From assembly GCA_009712185.1 (NCBI GenBank), contig WASQ01000012.1:19910-71340 (forward strand): 51,431 nucleotides of DNA, in the 5' to 3' direction. The translations under genes and the position numbers were made by a program. Of this stretch, positions 25,172 through 33,568 are shown piece after piece. This DNA comes from Telmatospirillum sp. (GTDB taxonomy: Bacteria > Pseudomonadota > Alphaproteobacteria > Rhodospirillales > Magnetospirillaceae). Below the pieces are notes generated by a model that was given only the letters and a program-made list of their open reading frames with translations, searched no databases and was not told the origin of the DNA. Position 1 is the stretch's first letter. Each line of letters opens with the position of its first letter.

Positions 25172-25594
25172 ATGTACAGGTCTTCGCGCGTTAACGTCCA
25201 GTCGGCGGCTCTCCCCTACCGGATCACCGAGGGCGGGGATATGGAGATCCTTCTGGTGACGACCCGCAAGTCGGGGCGGTGGGGTGTTCCGAAGGGGCGG
25301 ATTCCCCATGGAATGTCTTTCTCCTCCTCCGCAGCCAAGGAAGCATTCGAGGAAGCCGGTGTCGAGGGCGAGATCAGCGGCATGTCCTTCGCGTCCTACC
25401 GGGCGACCAAGCGCGCGGCGGACGGCCGGAAAGAGGTCGTGGAGGTCTGGGTCTATCCCCTGCATGTGATGCGCTGCCTCGATGACTGGCCGGAGCGCGG
25501 CCAGCGCGATCTCAGGTGGTGTTCTCCCGATGAGGCGATCGCGCTCCTCGGAGAGGAGGCGTTCGGAGAGGCGATCCGGCGTCTTCGCGCCTGA
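25172..25594 (+). CDS. NUDIX hydrolase-family protein with altered NUDIX box
   Basis: A 140-residue protein with the NUDIX fold, similar to the short diphosphoinositol-polyphosphate/ApnA-type hydrolases (RWGVPKGRI, EEAGVEG, YPLHV, RGQRDLRW). The NUDIX box is recognisable from GRIPHGMS to KEAFEEAGV and keeps the metal-binding EE. The first conserved Glu of GX5E is Met, and the Arg of REUXEEXGU is Lys. AGAAAGGTG precedes the ATG at 25172. Activity on nucleoside or inositol diphosphates is plausible but unproven. Confidence 0.85.
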   Translation: MYRSSRVNVQSAALPYRITEGGDMEILLVTTRKSGRWGVPKGRIPHGMSFSSSAAKEAFEEAGVEGEISGMSFASYRATKRAADGRKEVVEVWVYPLHVMRCLDDWPERGQRDLRWCSPDEAIALLGEEAFGEAIRRLRA

Positions 25595-25690
25595 CGGCCC
25601 ATTACCTCCTGCCAAGGTGGGGTGACATAATATTTTATCGAGACGAAACTGCCATTCCCCAGTATGATTTCCACAACCGCAGGAGGGGGG

Positions 25691-26440
25691 ATGGGGCCGG
25701 CATTTTGGATATCTTTGGTTTATTTTTGTGCATCGGTGGTCTGGATCACCGGATCGGACTGGTTGCTGTCGGTTCTTTTTCCCCAGGGGTTCGCCATCCT
25801 CAGCATGTGCAAGGGCTGGGGCTTCGTCCTCCTCACCTCTTTGTTGCTCTATGTCGTTCTGAGGCGGGAGGGGGCCCGCAGGGATCGCGTCGAAGCCGCA
25901 CTGCGCCGGACCGCGATCCATGATTCCCTGACGGGACTCCTCAACCGGTCCTGCTTCCTGGATGTTCTCGGCCGGGCGCTCGCTCTGTCAACCCGGGACG
26001 GCGCTACTCTCGGGGTCATTTTTCTCGATCTGGATGGTTTCAAGATGGTCAATGATCGTCTGGGCCACACTTGCGGCGATCAGTTGCTGATCGAGGCGTC
26101 GGGCCGGATCGTTGAGCGGATACGGTCCTCGGACAGCGCCGCGCGCTTCGGCGGGGATGAATTCGTCATGATGGTGCGTGGCTCGGCCAAGGGAATCGAC
26201 GCGCTGGCCTGGCGCCTGGTCGAGGCGATGCGGTTGCCTTTCCGGCTTGACGGCGACGACATCCGGATCAGCGCCAGCGCCGGAGTTGCTCTTTTTCCTG
26301 AGGACGGGTTGACGCCTGCCCAGCTTCTGATCGCCGCGGACAGGGCAATGTATCGTGGAAAGGCCGATGGGCGGGACCGCGTCGGCCAGACGGTTCCCCG
26401 GGCGCTGCGCTCCCAGGGGGGGTGTCAGGAGCAGGGGTGA
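25691..26440 (+). CDS. Membrane diguanylate cyclase (GGDEF)
   Basis: A 249-residue protein with two N-terminal membrane helices (about residues 5-25 and 35-55), a short coiled linker and a GGDEF domain (about 75-235). The active-site motif is intact (RFGGDEF), and an RSSD inhibitory I-site lies five residues before it, so it should make c-di-GMP under product feedback. The start at 25691 is chosen because AGGAGGGGGG directly precedes that ATG; an earlier ATG at 25664 lacks a ribosome binding site. There is no obvious sensor domain beyond the membrane part. Confidence 0.9.
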   Translation: MGPAFWISLVYFCASVVWITGSDWLLSVLFPQGFAILSMCKGWGFVLLTSLLLYVVLRREGARRDRVEAALRRTAIHDSLTGLLNRSCFLDVLGRALALSTRDGATLGVIFLDLDGFKMVNDRLGHTCGDQLLIEASGRIVERIRSSDSAARFGGDEFVMMVRGSAKGIDALAWRLVEAMRLPFRLDGDDIRISASAGVALFPEDGLTPAQLLIAADRAMYRGKADGRDRVGQTVPRALRSQGGCQEQG

Positions 26441-26472
26441 CGACGGGAGCAGGGGTGTCCGGCGGATCGCCG

Positions 26473-26994
26473 TCAGCCCGGCGGAGCCACCCATTGCGCC
26501 AGCCAGGACGCGATGGCGTCCGCGCTCATCGTACGGGCGTCTCCCAGCGCGATCAGATCCGAAGGGTTGAGAAGCGTCCCTTCCGGCGACAAGACCAGAA
26601 CCGTCGGGACGCCAGCCAGTTTGCCGACGCCGAAGCGGGCCGGGATATCCATATTCTTGTTCAAACGGCCCACATCCACCGCGACCGTCTCGAAATGGCT
26701 GTCGATAAATGTTTTCAGCGCCGGAAGTGCGAAGGCGCCACCCAGAACCCGGCAATCCGGGCACCAGTTCCCACCCAGCGTGACAAGGACGCGATGGCCG
26801 TTGGCGCGCGCCCTCTCCAGGGCTTGATCGACCTCCATGCGGGCATCGGCATTTTCATCGTAGGGATGGGCGGCCGGAACAATCCTGTCGACACTCCCCA
26901 GATCGGGCGGCGGCGCCGCTCCGGCACCGGCGCCCGGCGCTGCCATCAACAGCCCCGCCAGGACCAGGGCAATCGCGACACGGGCGCCGGTCAT
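26473..26994 (-). CDS. Secreted thioredoxin-like protein
   Basis: A 173-residue thioredoxin-fold protein with a signal peptide (IALVLAGLLMAAPGAGAGA) and the redox motif WCPDC near residue 77 of the precursor. The cis-proline region is GVPTVLVL. It probably reduces or oxidises disulfides, or binds a client, in the periplasm. The ATG at 26994 overlaps the stop of the upstream regulator gene as ATGA; an ATG 9 bp earlier is also in frame. Co-expression with a phage-type repressor gene is unusual. Confidence 0.83.
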   Translation of the reverse strand: MTGARVAIALVLAGLLMAAPGAGAGAAPPPDLGSVDRIVPAAHPYDENADARMEVDQALERARANGHRVLVTLGGNWCPDCRVLGGAFALPALKTFIDSHFETVAVDVGRLNKNMDIPARFGVGKLAGVPTVLVLSPEGTLLNPSDLIALGDARTMSADAIASWLAQWVAPPG

Positions 26995-27614
26995 GGGAAC
27001 CACATTCCGACAATGCGCGCCGTATGTGTCACATCCGGGTCGTTGAGATCCAACGGCGGGCGATTGGCTCCCAGGATTGCGACCAGGGCGTTCGACCGCC
27101 GTTCGACCGAGGCGAGGCAGGGCGGCTCATCGCCATGGCTGATGACGGCAAGATCGCCGGCGCGGGGCGGCAGCATCGGATGAACATAGAGCAGGGCGCC
27201 CACGGGCACCCTTGGTTCCATGCTGGTGTCCGGCATGTAAAACGCGAATGCGCCGGGGACATTGACGATCTGGGGCGGAGCCTCTCCGTTGACGCTGGAC
27301 TGATCCACCAGGAGGGCGATGATGCCGTTCTGGCGACGAGCCTGGGCGATGGTGAGACTGGACGCGGCCGGGCGGGTCGGGGTTCCGTCGCCGATCAGTT
27401 CCCGCACGGCCTCCTTGTCCATGAGATCCTCGGGGGCGACCTTCATCGCTTTGGCCAGCACGACCAGATGGTCGGCCCGCACCCGTCGGCTTCCACTTTC
27501 AAGTTTGCTGATTTCCGAGCGGCTGAGGCCGACGATTTCTCCCAATTCCGCCAAAGACATGCGGCGGCGGTTACGCCATTCGCGAATTCGGTTCGTCATC
27601 TCCGGTGTGCTCAT
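26991..27614 (-). CDS. XRE family regulator with S24 (LexA/CI-like) domain
   Basis: A 207-residue CI-like repressor: an N-terminal XRE helix-turn-helix (about residues 8-65, MSLAELGEIVGLSRSEISKLESGSR) and a C-terminal S24 fold (DTSMEPRVPVGALLYVHP; PRAGDLAVIS). The nucleophile Ser is present, but I see no lysine at the expected partner position (LASVERRS), so self-cleavage is doubtful. It is divergent from the virB/pil cluster and is the best local candidate to bind the GGATACAT sites at 27789 and 27946. It is translationally coupled to the thioredoxin-like gene. Confidence 0.85.
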   Translation of the reverse strand: MSTPEMTNRIREWRNRRRMSLAELGEIVGLSRSEISKLESGSRRVRADHLVVLAKAMKVAPEDLMDKEAVRELIGDGTPTRPAASSLTIAQARRQNGIIALLVDQSSVNGEAPPQIVNVPGAFAFYMPDTSMEPRVPVGALLYVHPMLPPRAGDLAVISHGDEPPCLASVERRSNALVAILGANRPPLDLNDPDVTHTARIVGMWFP

Positions 27615-27718
27615 ATCGCGATCAGCCAGCAAGAGTTGAGATTTCTGGAAGAGATAAAGTGTGCCGATAGGTGGATTGCCACGCTGTCGTCAGGACAAAT
27701 CCAACTGAAATTACAAAG

Positions 27719-27740
27719 GAGAATTCCTCCTTTTTCCTTC
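27719..27740. repeat. Palindromic hairpin with T-tract in the pre-virB region
   Basis: AAAGGAG aattc CTCCTTT followed by TT forms a 7-bp hairpin in the AT-rich region between the XRE/S24 gene and virB2. It could be an operator or a terminator; no gene reads into it. Confidence 0.4.
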
Positions 27741-27788
27741 AGCGTCAAGCAACCTGCGCTGCCTAAATCTTGGGCAATGTTTCTATTA

Positions 27789-27973
27789 TGGATACATGTG
27801 CCCAGGGCAGTCTGTTGCGGTTTTTTATTAGTTATGTCGTTGTTAACATATCATGCCTATTTCTTAATCTCCTCTTGGGTCCAATTGGGCAAAACGGTGG
27901 CGTGGTCGTGACGGATGAGGGGAAACAGGAAATCCTCTGATGTTGACAAATGTATCCAAAATGGATAATAATC
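27789..27973 (+). promoter_or_regulatory. Promoter of the virB/pil cluster with inverted GGATACAT sites
   Basis: A consensus -35 TTGACA lies at 27943-27948, with candidate -10 sequences GATAAT or TAATAA at 27964-27971. The spacer contains ATGTATCCA (27950-27958). The inverted copy TGGATACATGTG lies at 27789-27800. The overlap of one copy with the promoter suggests repression, and the distant copy could allow looping. The adjacent XRE/S24 protein is the likely binder (inference). The rest of 27615-27998 shows no gene. Confidence 0.5.
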
Positions 27974-27998
27974 GGCGTCGCGGAAAAAGGAGGATTGT

Positions 27999-28319
27999 AT
28001 GAGAAAAGGTGTATCCCGCATCGGATGGTCGGTCGGATTGCTGTTTCTTTGCTGGGTCGCTCCGGCATTCGCCGACAGCGGGTCGTCGTCGACGATCTTT
28101 TCAAGTGTCCAGACCAAGGCCACGGACATTTTCACCAATGTCCGCAACATCCTGATGATCGTCGGGGCCATCGGTGTGCTGGGTCTTGCCACCATGGCGT
28201 TCTTCGGAAAGTTCAAATGGTCATGGGCCGTCAGTCTTCTGGGCGGTTTGGCGCTGATTGCTTTCGTTGGTCAGGTCGTTCAGTTCTTCATTTCCAATGC
28301 CAATATTCCGGTAAATTAA
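27999..28319 (+). CDS. VirB2-like T4SS pilin subunit
   Basis: A 106-residue protein with a signal peptide (VGLLFLCWVAPAFA, cleavage near residue 25), then a short polar stretch and two hydrophobic helices (about 47-67 and 75-98). This is the VirB2/TrbC pilin topology. AAGGAGGA precedes the ATG. VirB3 and VirB4 follow in the standard order, which makes VirB2 the natural call for this divergent family. In VirB systems it forms the conjugative pilus; here it would coexist with a complete type IVb pilin set. Confidence 0.82.
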   Translation: MRKGVSRIGWSVGLLFLCWVAPAFADSGSSSTIFSSVQTKATDIFTNVRNILMIVGAIGVLGLATMAFFGKFKWSWAVSLLGGLALIAFVGQVVQFFISNANIPVN

Positions 28320-28351
28320 ATTCCGGCTTATAGAAATGCTGAGATCTGATC

Positions 28352-28642
28352 ATGCGGACAATGGTGTTGCGCGTTATAGCAGAGCCCCCGCAGATTTTCT
28401 GGGCGCCTCTGCTTCCTGCGGCGGTGAATGTTTTATTCAATTTTTCCGCAATGATGTTCGGAATCATTATTTTCAATGTTAATCCGATGCCGTTTTTTGT
28501 CACGACAGTTCTTGGTCATGCCGTTATCGCGGGATATGCCGTCCGGGAACCCCATTTGTCGACATTGATGGCGGCGTGGATGGAAGCCCGGCGCAAAACG
28601 GTCAATCTGACGCCCGTCAGGGGGAACAAATATGTCGCTTGA
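28352..28642 (+). CDS. VirB3-like inner-membrane protein
   Basis: A 96-residue membrane protein with two helices (about residues 20-40 and 45-62) and a hydrophilic C-terminal tail, typical of VirB3. It lies between virB2 and virB4 and overlaps virB4 by 11 bp. VirB3 works with VirB4 at the inner membrane. The assignment rests on size, topology and position. Confidence 0.82.
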   Translation: MRTMVLRVIAEPPQIFWAPLLPAAVNVLFNFSAMMFGIIIFNVNPMPFFVTTVLGHAVIAGYAVREPHLSTLMAAWMEARRKTVNLTPVRGNKYVA

Positions 28643-31103
28643 GCCGGAGGTCGCGGTCCGGCTGTCCGAGGGGGCGATCACCGCCCTGACCGGACAGGCC
28701 TCGGTCTGGGGCGTGGGCGCCGGGGTGGCTGGCGTTCTGGCCGGGGCGGCCGCTTTCGCCGGTCTGACCGTTCCCGGGGTTGCGCGCTGGGTGCTGCCGC
28801 CGCCCAAGGAAACGCGTCTCGCGGATCATCTGCCCTTCGACCGCGTTCTTCCCGACGGACGGACAATCGTGTGCCGGGACGGAACTCTGGTCCAATGCCT
28901 GACCGTCGAGGGGCGTGACACCATGTTTCTCAGCGCCGCCGAGCGCGACGCCCTGTTCCGCGTCCGTAAGAACTGGCTCGACGCCCTGGCCGAAACCGGG
29001 GTCGCCGCCCGGGTGCTTCTGTTGCGGGAACGCATCGGCGTTTCCCGCGAAGACAGTTTTGACCATCCCCTGTTTCGCGACATTGCCAAGGCCTGGAACC
29101 AGTCCTTCCGATCCTCCTTTCACAACCGGCAGGTCATCGCTCTCTCGGTTCCGGGCAAAAGCCGGACGGCCTCCACGCGTCTGGCAGAGGCGATCGATCT
29201 GACCCTTCAGGTCCTCGACCCCTATCGTCCCCGCCTGATGAGCCAGCCGGACCTCGCGGGTTCGCCGGCACCGGCCGACCATCTGCTGGCGTTCTGGGGC
29301 CGTCTAGCCAGTCCCCTGACAAGACCCTCGCCGGTGGGAGTCTTCTCCGGGGTGTCGGATGCGATCGCCGCCGACACGGTAGAATTCACCGGAGAGGAGG
29401 GATTGATCCGGTTTCGACGCGGAGACGAAACGCTGTTTGCCGCCGCCATCGGCATCCGGCGGTTCGGAGACCATGTCGATGAGCAGATGATTGCCGATTT
29501 TTCCAGTCTGGACGGCGAATTCGTGCTCCTCAATCTGATCGATCCCTGGAGCAAGGCCGTCGCCGCGCTCAAGATCGCCCAGGAAAACCGGATGAGCATG
29601 GTGACCCGGTTCTCCGGCGCCGCGGGGGAACAATATGACGCGGCGATGCAGATCATCGAGGGTCTGGACGAGAACCGTTCGGCGCTTCTCAGCTATGCGT
29701 TGACGATGTTCATTTTCGGGCGGTCTCCCGACGAGGTCCGGGCGCTCGACGCCGATATCCGCAAGATCTGTTCATCCTATGGAGTCACCGCCGTCCGCGA
29801 GGGGGCGGCGGCCCAGGCAAGCTGGTTCTCGATTTTTCCGAGCTACAGTTCCTGGCCGCGGAACTTCCGTCTGTTCTCGTCGAATGTCGCCTGCACGATC
29901 ACCCTTGACCGTCCGCCGCCGGGCCTGCCTTCCTCCGACTGGGGAGCGGGTCCTCTTGCCATGTTCCGCACCGCGGGCGGAACGACCTATTCCTTCCAGC
30001 TCCATGTCTCGACAGAGAAGGATGCGGTCGCCCACGCGGTCTGTCTCGGACCGACCGGCAGCGGAAAAACCACCGTAATGACGTTCCTGGCCGGGATGGC
30101 GCTGCGTCATAAGGCTTTGCGCGCCTATATTTTCGACCGCTATCAGGGCGCCTATGTGTTCACGACGGCCCTGGGCGGCCGCTATCTCGACCTCGCCACG
30201 GGGCAGTCGGCCGGCGGCGGATGCAGCCTCAACCCGTTTCAATGCGCCGATTCTCCCGAAAACCGGGCCTTCCTGCGTCTTTGGCTGCGCGCGATTTCGG
30301 GGTGCGAGGACGCCGATTCGCTTGAGGAGATCGGTCTTGCCGTTCAGGCATTGTTCGAAAGCCGTCTGCCGATGGAGCAACGGTCGCTCGCCACGATTTA
30401 CGACCCCTGTTTCAGCGTCAATGGCGCTGTCCGCCAGCAGCTTCTGAAGTGGGTGGACCCCGCCTATTACGGCAGGATGTTCAATGCCCCGGCCGACACC
30501 CTGGAAATTCAGCAAAACCGGCTCGTCACCTTTGATATGACCGACATTTTCAAGGACGAGCTGCTGGCGCAGGCGACGATTTCCTACCTGATGCACCGCA
30601 TCCAGGCCAACATCGCCGAATTCAACGCGCCGGCCTTCATCTTCATCGATGAGACGGAGCCGATGCTGCGCAATCCGATGTTCCGCACCTATTACCTGAC
30701 GATGCTGCAGGAGTATCGCAAGCGCGGCGCGGCCGTCATTTCCGCCTTCCAGAGGCCGGAGGCGATCGCCCAGGCCGGCATGGGGGAGGCCATCCGCGGC
30801 CAGTGCCAGACGGTGTTTCTGTTCCCCAATGCCCAGGCCCGCGAGGCCGATTACGCCGACTGGAGCCTGACCGACACGGAATGGGCTTTCATCAAGGGAA
30901 ATCTGCCGGTGTCCCGGCGGCTGAAACGCGCCGTCCTGGTGAAGCGGGCATCGGGGGAGTCGGTCGTCCTCGATACCGATCTCTCGCCGCTCGGCCCCTA
31001 TCTGCGCGTTTTTTCCTCCGGGCGCGACAGCGTGGCCTTCGCCAGGGATCTGCAACGCAAATTCGGAGAGGATTGGGTGGCTCATTATGTCGCGGGAAAA
31101 TAG
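28632..31103 (+). CDS. VirB4-family T4SS ATPase
   Basis: An 823-residue CagE/TrbE/VirB4-family ATPase. The N-terminal half carries the VirB4 domain. Walker A is GPTGSGKTT (about residues 473-481), and Walker B is FIFIDETEP (about 669-677), with FQRPEAIAQ downstream. It powers substrate or pilin handling at the inner membrane. Length is normal for the family. It overlaps both neighbours (11 and 17 bp), and most genes after it are likewise overlapped, which suggests one long transcript. Confidence 0.95.
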   Translation: MSLEPEVAVRLSEGAITALTGQASVWGVGAGVAGVLAGAAAFAGLTVPGVARWVLPPPKETRLADHLPFDRVLPDGRTIVCRDGTLVQCLTVEGRDTMFLSAAERDALFRVRKNWLDALAETGVAARVLLLRERIGVSREDSFDHPLFRDIAKAWNQSFRSSFHNRQVIALSVPGKSRTASTRLAEAIDLTLQVLDPYRPRLMSQPDLAGSPAPADHLLAFWGRLASPLTRPSPVGVFSGVSDAIAADTVEFTGEEGLIRFRRGDETLFAAAIGIRRFGDHVDEQMIADFSSLDGEFVLLNLIDPWSKAVAALKIAQENRMSMVTRFSGAAGEQYDAAMQIIEGLDENRSALLSYALTMFIFGRSPDEVRALDADIRKICSSYGVTAVREGAAAQASWFSIFPSYSSWPRNFRLFSSNVACTITLDRPPPGLPSSDWGAGPLAMFRTAGGTTYSFQLHVSTEKDAVAHAVCLGPTGSGKTTVMTFLAGMALRHKALRAYIFDRYQGAYVFTTALGGRYLDLATGQSAGGGCSLNPFQCADSPENRAFLRLWLRAISGCEDADSLEEIGLAVQALFESRLPMEQRSLATIYDPCFSVNGAVRQQLLKWVDPAYYGRMFNAPADTLEIQQNRLVTFDMTDIFKDELLAQATISYLMHRIQANIAEFNAPAFIFIDETEPMLRNPMFRTYYLTMLQEYRKRGAAVISAFQRPEAIAQAGMGEAIRGQCQTVFLFPNAQAREADYADWSLTDTEWAFIKGNLPVSRRLKRAVLVKRASGESVVLDTDLSPLGPYLRVFSSGRDSVAFARDLQRKFGEDWVAHYVAGK

Positions 31104-31968
31104 TCGCGCAAGGGCGTGGACCCGCCCTGTGGCGCTGGTGTCGGCGCTGGTGTCGGCGCTGTCGGTCGCCATCATCCTTCCTGGGCCGGCCCTGGGTCAG
31201 GGATATCCGGTGATCGATTCCGCTGCGGTCGCGAAGGCGGTCGATTCCGTCAATGCGCTGACACAGCAGGTCCGCGAACTGAATGACATGCTGACGCAGG
31301 TCCAGTCGATCGTGCAGACCGTCGGCAAGGAGGGCGTGCCGACCCTCCTGTTCCAGGAAGCCTTGTCCCAGAGCGGCATCTCCCAATATGGGTCGCCGGT
31401 GAAGGACCTGATGGAACAGGAAACGTCCCAGATGGTCTCGGGCGCGGTCGGGAAGAGTTTCAAGGCGACGTTGGCCGAAGCCGACAAGCAGAAGGGGCAG
31501 GCCGGTGGCGCGACGGCGAAACCGGATTTCTCCAGCCTTACTTCGGCAGAGGGCTGGGTGCGCAAGGAACTGACGGTTCCAAAGGATGCCAGTCTGACGG
31601 CGATCGACCTGACCCGTAAAGCCCGTTCGATGCTGGCGGGCGAGGCCGCGGCCAACGGCTATGCCATCGCCCTGACGGTTCGCCAGCAGGTCTCGGCAAT
31701 GGGCGAGCGGGCGCAAAAGCTGTCGCGCCAGGCCGGCCAATCCAAAGACATGCGGACCGATATCGCCGCGAATACCGCCGTCATGCTGGCCATGCACGAG
31801 CAACTGGCCGAGGTGCAGGCGCTTCTTGCCGCCGTGCTCGAGGTGCAAAGCGCGTCCGGTCTCGCGGACATGGATCCGACGATCGCGATCGAGGGGGGAG
31901 ATCACGGCCCCGCCGGCGGCGGCGATGGAAAGGACAAGAGCAGTCCGGCGGCCGGCGGCCGGCATTAA
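31087..31968 (+). CDS. VirB5-like secreted T4SS protein (copy 1)
   Basis: A 293-residue protein with a signal peptide (ALVSALSVAIILPGPALG, cleavage near 38) and a mostly helical mature part: VDSVNALTQQVRELNDMLTQVQSIV near the N-terminus and a conserved C-terminal half (ANGYAIALTVRQQ ... MRTDIAANTAVMLAMHEQLAEVQALLAAVLEVQ). This fits the VirB5/TrbJ type of minor pilus or tip protein. The same C-terminal pattern recurs in the protein at 33565. It starts inside the end of virB4. Confidence 0.75.
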   Translation: MSRENSRARAWTRPVALVSALVSALSVAIILPGPALGQGYPVIDSAAVAKAVDSVNALTQQVRELNDMLTQVQSIVQTVGKEGVPTLLFQEALSQSGISQYGSPVKDLMEQETSQMVSGAVGKSFKATLAEADKQKGQAGGATAKPDFSSLTSAEGWVRKELTVPKDASLTAIDLTRKARSMLAGEAAANGYAIALTVRQQVSAMGERAQKLSRQAGQSKDMRTDIAANTAVMLAMHEQLAEVQALLAAVLEVQSASGLADMDPTIAIEGGDHGPAGGGDGKDKSSPAAGGRH

Positions 31969-31978
31969 GGGGGAAGGC

Positions 31979-33568
31979 ATGGCCCGTCTTTTCCTTACCC
32001 GATTGCTGCGAGCGGGACTGCGCCGGATCGTCCCACCGGCCGTGCCCGGATCGGGTCGCGCCGTCCTGATCGCCTTTTGCGCCGCCCACCCGATCAATCC
32101 CCTGTGCTGCCCCACGCCCTGCCCGGTGATCGACCCGGCCCGGGTGGCGGAGGCGGCCGGGGAGGCCCGCCAGATCTGGCAATCCGTCGACCAATGCCGC
32201 CAGATCGCCAACAGCTATCTGACCCTGGCGGCGTCCTTCGGTCCTAACGGTCCTTTGGCGACGGAGCTGCGACGGGTTCCCGGAAATGTCTCGAAAATCA
32301 TGACGACCGTCCGCGCCGCGGCGCCCGGAATGATGAAGGAGGGGGATTTTTCCAATCCCCGCGCCGTCGCGGAAATGTTGAAAACCAGTCTGCTGGACCC
32401 GGGAAAGCTTCCCGTCAATCAACTGACCGGACAGGTGTCGCGCGTCGGCGAGCGCGCAGGGACCTGGGCGGCGAACTGCCTCGACGCCTTCGCGGGGGGC
32501 CTGTCCGCGGAAACCTGGTTGTCTGAGGTGTCCCGGGATGGTTCTCGTCAAGCGGACAAGGCGCAACAGGCGAGAGATGCCCGGTCGGATTTCGCCGGCA
32601 ATGCCGATGCCCGTCAGGCCGTGTCCGAGACTCTCACGGCGGTGACCCTGCTGTTGTCGCGCTGGGCGTCGATGGAGGCGGCCTCAGGCGCGGTGCGGCA
32701 CGCCGTCGCCGCCGAACCTCTGCCGCACACGACGCGGTCGGCGCAGTCCTCGCCGATGGCGATATCGGCGTCAGCCGCCGCGTCGCGGCAGGCGGACCGC
32801 CTCAGGATTCGCTCCGCCGTTCAGGACATGGACGCCACCGTCTCCGAGATCGCCCGCCTGCACAACCAGCGTCACGCCGCGGGCGTCATGGCGGCGCAGT
32901 ATCCCGGTCTGCGGACCACCATCGCCAGTGCGGACAAGGCTCTCGAATTCCGGGAGATCGACGCCCGGGCCGCCGTCGACGCCCTGTCCGGTCTTTTCCT
33001 GGACGGGGCGCAGGCGTTCTCCGCCGCAAGACAGCGGCTTTCGGACCTCGACCGGACGGGCTGGCGCGACAGCGGAACCAAAACGGCGGCAGCCGCCGAG
33101 GCCTCGGCCACGGTGGCGACCCTGATCCTTGCGGAGCCGGGACTTTTTGGGACGGTCCGTGATCCGGCGGGACCGCCGCCGGCCGCCGGTCCGCAAGCGG
33201 CCGCCCTGGCGCAGGAACTGGCGGCGCGCTTCGCCGCCTGGCTCGAAAGCGATAAGCAGGTGCGTTTCTGGGAACCGTTGCGCCAGGGCGCCCAATCCGC
33301 GGTCGCCCGGCTGGATCAGAGGATCGGGGACGTCAATGCCCGGTTCGGCATGGATGTCCGGTCCGTCGACGCCGCCGGTGAGGAGCAACGTCTGATCGAC
33401 CGGTTCGCAACCCTGTCGCGCACCTATGACAGCCTGGATCACGCCGCTCCCGGCGATACGGGGCACGCCGATATCGAGGCGGTGGTGACGCGGTTGCGCG
33501 ACGTCGCGCGGGTCGCGGCCGCGGACAGTTCCGCCAGCCGCTTCCTGTCCATATGGGGGAACCAATGA
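31979..33568 (+). CDS. Large helical secreted protein, VirB5-related (529 aa)
   Basis: A 529-residue protein that I do not recognise as a whole. It has a hydrophobic, cysteine-containing N-terminus (HPINPLCCPTPCPVID) and no further membrane helices; nearly all of it is predicted-helical and Ala/Arg/Gln-rich. The segment around residues 190-235 (QARDARSDFAGNADARQAVSETLTAVTLLLSRW) resembles the C-terminal module of the VirB5-like neighbours. It occupies the place where virB6 would be but is not a polytopic protein. GGGGGAAGG precedes the ATG at 31979, and the stop overlaps the next gene by ATGA. Confidence 0.7.
   Translation: MARLFLTRLLRAGLRRIVPPAVPGSGRAVLIAFCAAHPINPLCCPTPCPVIDPARVAEAAGEARQIWQSVDQCRQIANSYLTLAASFGPNGPLATELRRVPGNVSKIMTTVRAAAPGMMKEGDFSNPRAVAEMLKTSLLDPGKLPVNQLTGQVSRVGERAGTWAANCLDAFAGGLSAETWLSEVSRDGSRQADKAQQARDARSDFAGNADARQAVSETLTAVTLLLSRWASMEAASGAVRHAVAAEPLPHTTRSAQSSPMAISASAAASRQADRLRIRSAVQDMDATVSEIARLHNQRHAAGVMAAQYPGLRTTIASADKALEFREIDARAAVDALSGLFLDGAQAFSAARQRLSDLDRTGWRDSGTKTAAAAEASATVATLILAEPGLFGTVRDPAGPPPAAGPQAAALAQELAARFAAWLESDKQVRFWEPLRQGAQSAVARLDQRIGDVNARFGMDVRSVDAAGEEQRLIDRFATLSRTYDSLDHAAPGDTGHADIEAVVTRLRDVARVAAADSSASRFLSIWGNQ

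Noticed and set aside
29772-31175. A 467-codon minus-strand frame over virB4
   Set aside because: It has no recognisable motifs; the + strand frame has intact Walker A and B motifs.
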